A stretch of 64,000 nt of DNA, from assembly GCA_026119855.1 (NCBI GenBank), contig JAOWBW010000044.1, positions 2,108,001-2,172,000 of the forward strand, written 5' to 3'. The notes under the pieces were generated by a model, which worked only from the letters and a program-made list of their open reading frames with translations, made no database searches and had not been told where the DNA came from. The translations under genes were made by a program, and so were the position numbers. Origin of the DNA: Campanula takesimana (Eukaryota; Streptophyta; Magnoliopsida; Asterales; Campanulaceae). Below are positions 57,891 to 64,000 of the stretch, in pieces (positions within the stretch are counted from its first letter, which is position 1; each line of letters begins with the position of its first letter).

Positions 57891-58830
57891 GTAAAAAAGT
57901 CAAGATTTTTATAATGCCCTTTTAAATGAAATTTAAAACATTTATTTAGACATATAAAGAGTTTTTTTTTACTCAAGAATCTTTAACCTTGGCCACTATG
58001 TCTTAAAATTACTGTTTAACCAGTTGATGTGGCAGTTTTTGCTTACTGGAAACTGATATGGATAATGATATGTATAGTGAAAACTCAAAAGGAAAACTCA
58101 TAGCGAAACTCTGTAATCCGTTGGATTGTAATAAATCTTTGTGGACCCCACTGCTAAAAACCCATTCAACAGATTAGAGTGTTTCACTATAAGTTTTTCC
58201 TTTGAGTTTTCACTATGTGTATCATTGTCCAACTGATATTGCTCAATTGGCATGCACACAATGTATACATGAAAATATAGAGGGTTAAAGTATTTAAAAG
58301 TTAAATTTTTGACCTTCAAAATATATCTTATACATATTAATGGTTATAATGTAAAATGATAACCCCTATTTTAAACCCACAAAATCTAGATCTGTGTATT
58401 TCAAAAAAAAAAAAAAAAAAAAAAAACTTAGACTACGAAGGCAAATGACAAATAAGTGTATAAGTTTTGGGGTCGTTCGTAGAAAGAGATTCAAAGTTCT
58501 AAAACTCACTAATCAGAGTATAAAGTTGATGAAAAGTAGCAATTAAGAGTTTTTTTTAAACCAAAATGTTATATTTTTCATTTAAATCAACATGTTCATG
58601 TGTATTATGTGAACTTAACTGAAATTATTGTTACTTTTTAAAGGGTAAATAGTAAAGGACTAAAAGAAATTTTTTCACTAATATATATAATTCACTAAAT
58701 ATTTTTTGCTTGAAAATATATTTAACTAAATCTTTTCCAAAAAAATGAATAAACTTCACTAAAAAATAATTTGAATAACTATTTTACTTAATTAGTTTTT
58801 TTTTTTTCAAATAATTTTTTTAAAAAAAAC
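57891..58830. other. AT-rich intergenic DNA
   Basis: An imperfect palindrome of GGAAAACTCATAGCGAAACTC with its inverse (about 58,090-58,212) looks like another small foldback element. An A-run lies at 58,405-58,426. No gene was seen. Confidence 0.5.
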
Positions 58831-59111
58831 TACTCCCTCCGTCCCAGAGTAAGAGTCATACTTTCTATTTTGGTACGTCTCAGAGTAAGAGTCCATTTTC
58901 TAAAATGGTAAAAAAAATCTTTTCTATTCATCTCACTCATTCTTTCTCCTACTTTATTTTTATACTCACAACAACAATCAACTTACTATTCCCTCTCACT
59001 CATTCTCTCTCATACTTTACTTTTACACTCACAACACTTACTTTACTTCCACCATTTCTTAATCTCCGTGCAAATGGGAGATATGCCTCTTACTCCGGGA
59101 CGGAATGAGTA
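58831..59111. mobile_element. Stowaway-like MITE
   Basis: Ends TACTCCCTCCGTCCCAGAGT and TTACTCCGGGACGGAATGAG. The interior is rich in CTCACTCATTCT. Confidence 0.85.
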
Positions 59112-59143
59112 TTACACTAAATTAATAGATTAAAAATGAGATT

Positions 59144-59287
59144 GAATAATACTAGGGGCCAAAAAAGTCACAAAATCTTGCTCACAAAATTTTAGGTGTA
59201 ATGATTTTATTGGAGTTTTTAATTAGAGTGTGGCGGGTCCATTATCGATGCAACTTATAAAATAGAGCAATGCTAGGGGCACAAAAC
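59144..59287. mobile_element. Two truncated MULE MITE copies
   Basis: GAATAATACTAGGGGCCAAA opens an inverted copy that stops at about 59,264, where GAGCAATGCTAGGGGCACAA opens a second copy cut after about 23 bp. Confidence 0.65.
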
Positions 59288-59484
59288 ACTTGCTTCGCGA
59301 GTCTTGCTACGTTTATGTACTTTTAAGCCTAAATTGTGGAAATTAGAAGAATTTTTTTTGGATAATAAAAAATTACAAATAGAAAAATCATTTTGGGACT
59401 GAGGGAGTATGAAGAGAGATTTCAAAGAAGATTGTCTTCAAAATCAAGCGTCAAAAATCATAGCAGTGAAAATGAAAGAGTTAC

Positions 59485-60786
59485 TGTTGGACCCAAAGGG
59501 GCAACAAAGGTATAAAAATGCTAGAGGGTGGGGTGAATAGCGTTTTAAAATTCTTTTCAAACCCTTTTGCAAATCAATGGCTTATGCGCACAGTTCTCAA
59601 ATAAGCTAAGTATGGCGCGCAGAGAGTGTGTGAAATGCACAGCGGAAATTTAAAGCAGCTACTGCACAGGGAAAGCTGCGCAGAGACTAAAAACGCACGC
59701 GCTAAGTTTGACTAAAGAGTTGGTAAAAATGTGCTAAGGCAATAAGCAATAACAAAACACAGCAGCAAATAGCAATCTGATAAGATCAAACAAAGCAGTT
59801 ATTAAGAAATAAGATAAGCAGTAAGAATAATGAACAAGCTATTTGGAGAGGTTCGATCGATGAAAGATCTACGTCCTCTACCAAGATGGTTAGTCTTGGA
59901 TTTTCTAATGAGATTTATATTGATATGAGAAGCTTTTACAAGATTACAAAGAATCAAAACTCAAATCAAAATTTATTCTATGAAGAGCAAATCCTATACT
60001 AAACCGATGTTTCTCAAGAAGTATGTTCTAAATGATCGAAGCTTCAAGAGGTGTGTGTGTGTCAGAAATTCTGGGCTCTATGAATCTATGAGATGAAGAT
60101 AACGGAGAATTCTGGTGATATAAGGCTTAGGATCTGGGCAGGAGTTTGAAGGTATGAAGGTTTGAAGGTTGTTCTTGAATCTGGGAATATTAAGCAGAAA
60201 TCTTCTGAACTTCAAGGATACTTAGTAAGCACAAACTCTAGAAACTTGGAAATGAAGATGAGCAGGCTATTTATAGTTGAGAGCTAAAAAGTAGCCATTG
60301 GTTCTCTAAGCAAGGATGATGAGCTGGTACAATATGATTGGTGCGCAGGTGTCCTTTAAGCCGTTGGAGTCAAAGCATGAAGACCAAATTCAAAAGCTTC
60401 TTCTAGAAGGTTGACAGTTGTCTTCATTTGAATTATTTCATCTGAGCGCATCTCCATCGTTGGATTTGCTGAGTGTGCATATTTTGTCGTTTCTGCACAC
60501 CTCATCACTTTAATAAGCGTGCATCTTCTAAGCGCTTTCCAAGTTAGGTAATCTGAAGACTTGAAAACTGAGCAAGGTTGAAAGCTGCGCAGCAAAGACC
60601 TGCGCAGAGAAGTCCTGCGCAGAGACCAAAGTCTTGCTTAGTTCTTCATTCTTTTTCGCTCCAAGTCCTATATTCTAAGCCTATACTATAAATTGGACGA
60701 AGTTAAAAATTGAAGTTATTAAATTTTTTACATAGAGTCCTAAAATCTATAAATACTAATAGGTGATGGTATCAATCAATTCTAAC
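59485..60786 (-). repeat. LTR of a third retroelement (possibly SIRE-type copia)
   Basis: It begins TGTTGGACCC on the plus strand and contains ATGCTAGAGGGTGGGGTGAA, a phrase I associate with copia LTRs of the SIRE kind. The right end is tentative (CTAACA at 60,781-60,786). A minus-strand TATA box (CTATAAATAGCC) lies at 60,265-60,276. Three CTGCGCAG palindromes, exactly 15 bp apart, stand at 60,585, 60,600 and 60,615. It would be the 3' LTR of the minus-strand element to its right. Confidence 0.5.
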
Positions 60787-63700
60787 ATAAGTGCGAGGGT
60801 TAAGAGATAAGCATGACTGCTCCGCAGCTGTGATGGTTTCGATGATGGTGGCTTGCGTAGCTTCAAGACGAGTTCGGTATGGAGGCGCTGAGTTTTTACG
60901 TTGGCTTGAATATCGAACATTGCTTGGTCCATCCTAGCGTTAAACCCATCAGCAAAATCCATCATGGATTGAGTTATGCACTCCCGAACACTTTCCATGT
61001 TAAACGCACTAGCTTGCACAGGTCCACCTTGACCAATTTTCTCGAGCATCTGCGCTTCCAGACTGGCAAAACCCTCATAAAGGCCATCTGTTAAATTTCT
61101 GCGCAGCTTCCTCAGAATTTCCTTGAACCCACCGTCAATAGATTCATAGGTGCAAACATTTCCAAGCAACCCGCTAATTGACATCAGTGAGTCCAGGACC
61201 ATTTGATCTAAGAGGTCAGGGGTACGCTGCATAGAGGGGCTAGTTGATGAACTTGCCTTTGATGCATTCTCCCCCTTAATGGCAGCAATCTCCTATCGCT
61301 GCGCATCAAGTTGATCTTGAATGGCGGTTTGCGCAGTGATTAGTTGAGCCATCTGAGACTAGGCAGCAACTTGATTCACTTGAATAGAATTCAAGGCCTG
61401 TAAGATTTGGCGCAGCTCATTTGAGGAGGAGAGAGAAGAGGTTGAGAACGCAGGAACAGTTGAGGCAGGAGCCGGTTGCTCTGTTGTCTTGGGAGGAAAA
61501 GTTGTTGAGATGGGATCTGCTGGGGGGGATTTATGCGCAGGAGAAGTCCTCTGCGCAGGAGAACGCCTAGCGGAAGAATGTTCACTGCTCTGAGAGGCAG
61601 TTGCACCTTCCTTGAGAGAATCTTCAGGAGCAGTAGCAGGAATCTCTTGAGTAGCAGGGATCTCCGCAGCAGGAATAGATCCATCAACGGGCGCAGCAGG
61701 AGTAGTCTTAGGAGGGGCTGCTCCATCACCATCAATAGCCTGATCTACTTCATCATCATCATTCTCAGCCTCAGGCTCAATATTCATGCCTTCATCCAAA
61801 ACTGAAGTAACCCTGCGCGCGTTGCCGACATGGATATTAATGTGTTGAAACGCACTGGAGGTGCGTTCTCTGGGAGAGCTTGGAAGAGATGGAGTATGGC
61901 GCTTCTTAGTGCCCTTAGCGTTGCTGCGCACCTTCTACTTGCGGCGAGGAGTAGAAAGAGGGGCATCAGTAGCAACAGGTACTGGCGCAGCAGAAGGATC
62001 TTGCGCAGCAGGGGCCTTGTGCTTTGTCGAGTTTATTGCAAAAGCGGTATGCGTACTTTGTGCAATATATCAATTTGACTCGCGTACTTAATAAACATCA
62101 AATGTGACATGCGTACTTATGATTGACAATATTTTTAGACTAATTTTTAACATCCATTAAAAAGTTAACGGGGATGCTAATAACTTAACAAAAAGTATGA
62201 CTTTTATTATAATATCAGATTTACGTTTTAGGACGGGGGCATTTTGAATTTACGTCTTATTCCAACGAATTATTTTATCCATCCATATAATCCTTAAAAA
62301 AGTTTGAATAGTAAAATGTAAAGATTATTTTGGGACGGAGGGAGTAATAAGTACCCCTCAACCTCCCAAATCACCCAGCTCAGCTCTATGTCTCTCTTGA
62401 CAAAAAAAAAAAGCTTTATCTCTCTCTAAACTCCCTCCCTCTCCCTCTCTCATTTCTCTCTCTAACTTACCAACTCCGGCGACCCCCTCTAACTCCGGCG
62501 ACCCCCTCCCTCAATTCTGACGATCCCTCCCTCAACTCCGGCACACCCAGCTCTCTCTCTCTCTCTGTTGACAAAAAAAAGCTCTATCTCTCTCTAAACT
62601 CCCTCTCTCTCTCTCCTTTCTCTCTCTAACTTACCAACTCCGGCGACCCCTCGAACTCCGGCGACCCCCTCCCTCATTCCGGCGACCCCCTCCCTCAACT
62701 CCGGCACACCCAACTCTCTCTCTCTCTCTCTCTCTCTCTGTTGAAGAAAAAAGTTCTATCTCTCTCTAAACTCCCTCTCTCTCTCTCCTTTCTCTCTCTA
62801 ACTTACCAACTCCGGCGACCCCCTCCCTCAATTCCGACGATCCCCTCCCTCAACTCCGGCGACCACTCGACTCCCCAACTCCAGTCAACCCCATTATCTC
62901 CGGTCATCTCTCTTCCGCCCAACTCCGGCAACCATCACCCCTTCCCCGTTCCGGCAGCTAGCGAATTTGAGAGGACGGGAAGGGGCTTCCCAGATCTGGG
63001 TTCTGGGTTTTTTTTTTTTTTGATTAATGATATTATTATAAAATTGGTGTTAAATAGATATAAATTTTACTTGTTATTTTCTGGATTGGTATCAATTGTT
63101 TTATGGTGGCTGGTAAGATTGGGGCTATGAAGATGGAAGGGAGGAAGTTGATGATGATAAGGGGGGTTTATTTAAAACTTTAGGGTCAATTTAAAAAATG
63201 TTAATCTAACTTTTCGTTAAGTTATTAACAGACCTGTTAAGTTTTTAACGGGGGTTAAAAATTAGTCTAAAAATATTGCCAATCATAAGTACGCATGTCA
63301 CATTTGATGTTTATTAAGTACGCGAGTCAAATTGATATATTGCACAAAGTACGCATGCTACTTTTGCAATAAACTCGTGCTTTGTCTCCCCCTGATCTGC
63401 AGCATCTTCGGAGTCACCAGTGTGATCCATGCGCGATCAAGTATCTAGCGCAGCAGGGGGAAGCCTTTGAAAGGTAGATTTGGAGGTCTTGGATTTCTTG
63501 GGGGAAGGCGCAGGCGCATCAGCCATGCATTTCGTTGAAGAGGGCTTAGGAGCAGGAGCAGGCTCACCTATTAGGATACCTGCGGTGGATTAAACGTTGG
63601 GGATGTCCTTGTGCTTTTTGGAGTTAGGCTTAGCAATGCCTTTGCCCTTGCGCCTGGTAGCCTCTTCAGGCGTTTCTCGTTCTTGCGCAGCACTTGGACC

Positions 63701-63994
63701 TTCGGCGCCCTTCTTGCTGTCACCATCCTTGGGCTCGGTTCCAAACCATGGCTCTCTGTTGGGATCAGAATCAGACTTCCAGATCCTGTAATAGTCCGCA
63801 TTGCCAATCTCATCGTGCAGCAGAAGAAGCTGCGCACGAGAGTAGAACTTTGAAGCGCATGATTGTTTCAGAATGGGCTCCTTCCTTACAAAGTCATTTA
63901 ACTCTGTGTATTGGAGCAGGAGCTTGGAGAGCAGGCGGCAGTGCGTCCTGTACTTGGGCTTGGACGCGTTGAGGCGCGTATCATAGCTGGACAT
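60756..63994 (-). pseudogene. Coding debris of the third retroelement (env-like or other extra ORF)
   Basis: Minus-strand frames read from 63,994 toward 60,756. The first part (63,994-63,590) is basic: MSSYDTRLNASKPKYRTHC, with RRKGKGIAKPNSKKHK. The middle (61,931-61,359) is rich in Ala, Pro, Thr and acidic residues, and the last (61,232-60,756) is helical. Stops at about 63,590, 63,450 and 61,939 and a large insertion at 62,029 break it. Codons are full of GCGCAG. The place next to an LTR suggests the extra, env-like ORF of SIRE-type elements, but I do not recognise the domain and this may be gag-side sequence instead. Confidence 0.45.
62029..63376. mobile_element. Mutator-like element with 10-bp target duplication
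   Basis: 1,348 bp. The ends GAGTTTATTGCAAAAGCGGT and TACTTTTGCAATAAACTC open terminal inverted repeats of roughly 130 bp. GTGCTTTGTC flanks both sides (62,019-62,028 and 63,377-63,386). There is no transposase. The cargo is three tandem units of about 170 bp (62,398 to about 62,870), each with TTGACAAAAAAAA-like, CT-rich and ACTCCGGCGACCCCCTCC parts. A Stowaway end (GGGACGGAGGGAGTA) lies at 62,330-62,345. The element splits the third retroelement's frame. Confidence 0.9.
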
Positions 63995-64000
63995 GGCCTT

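Noticed and set aside
60756..63994. CRISPR-like or bacterial system suggested by regular GCGCAG repeats
   Set aside because: The motif is short, scattered, largely coding (Ala-Gln codons) and in plant DNA; no spacer array exists.

Overview
This is nuclear DNA from a flowering plant, most likely a eudicot and perhaps an asterid. It has multi-exon genes with GT-AG introns, AT-rich intergenic DNA, long LTR retrotransposons and dozens of small plant-type MITEs. I cannot name the species.

Layout. (1) Positions 1-10,229 hold a tandem Ty1/copia array: the 3' part of one internal region, an LTR, a complete but broken internal region, and a second LTR. (2) Positions 10,230-12,641 are AT-rich intergenic DNA with a palindromic gene-fragment-bearing element. 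(3) Positions 12,647-27,349 are one complete Ty3/gypsy element of the Tat/Ogre type on the minus strand, with LTRs of about 1.15 kb and a 5-bp target duplication (GTTTT). It keeps gag and protease, has lost most of its reverse transcriptase, RNase H and integrase, and carries two genes of the plant mobile domain / DUF7745 kind in antisense. (4) Positions 27,350-34,980 hold MITEs, a dead Helitron fragment followed by what looks like a captured DUF4336 exon, and a two-exon gene for a secreted eight-cysteine peptide. (5) Positions 34,980-55,620 hold the main host gene, a minus-strand CHD3-type chromatin remodeller of the CHR4/PICKLE-RELATED 1 type. I can trace it through ten coding exons (2,265 residues), plus a non-coding first exon. 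Its introns are full of MITEs. (6) Positions 55,800-64,000 are MITE-dense DNA, then the LTR end and coding debris of a third, minus-strand retroelement (possibly SIRE-type copia), interrupted by a 1.35-kb Mutator-like element with a 10-bp target duplication.

How the parts relate. The host genes are the CHD3 remodeller and the small cysteine-rich peptide. The rest is mobile DNA in several nested layers. The most unusual signal is regulatory. In the gypsy element, a triplet of the hairpin-like motif TGGCCGCGTGGCCA lies just upstream of the LTR TATA box, and again upstream of each antisense gene. The two other LTR elements in the window have their own unrelated arrays of CpG-rich palindromes in comparable promoter positions.
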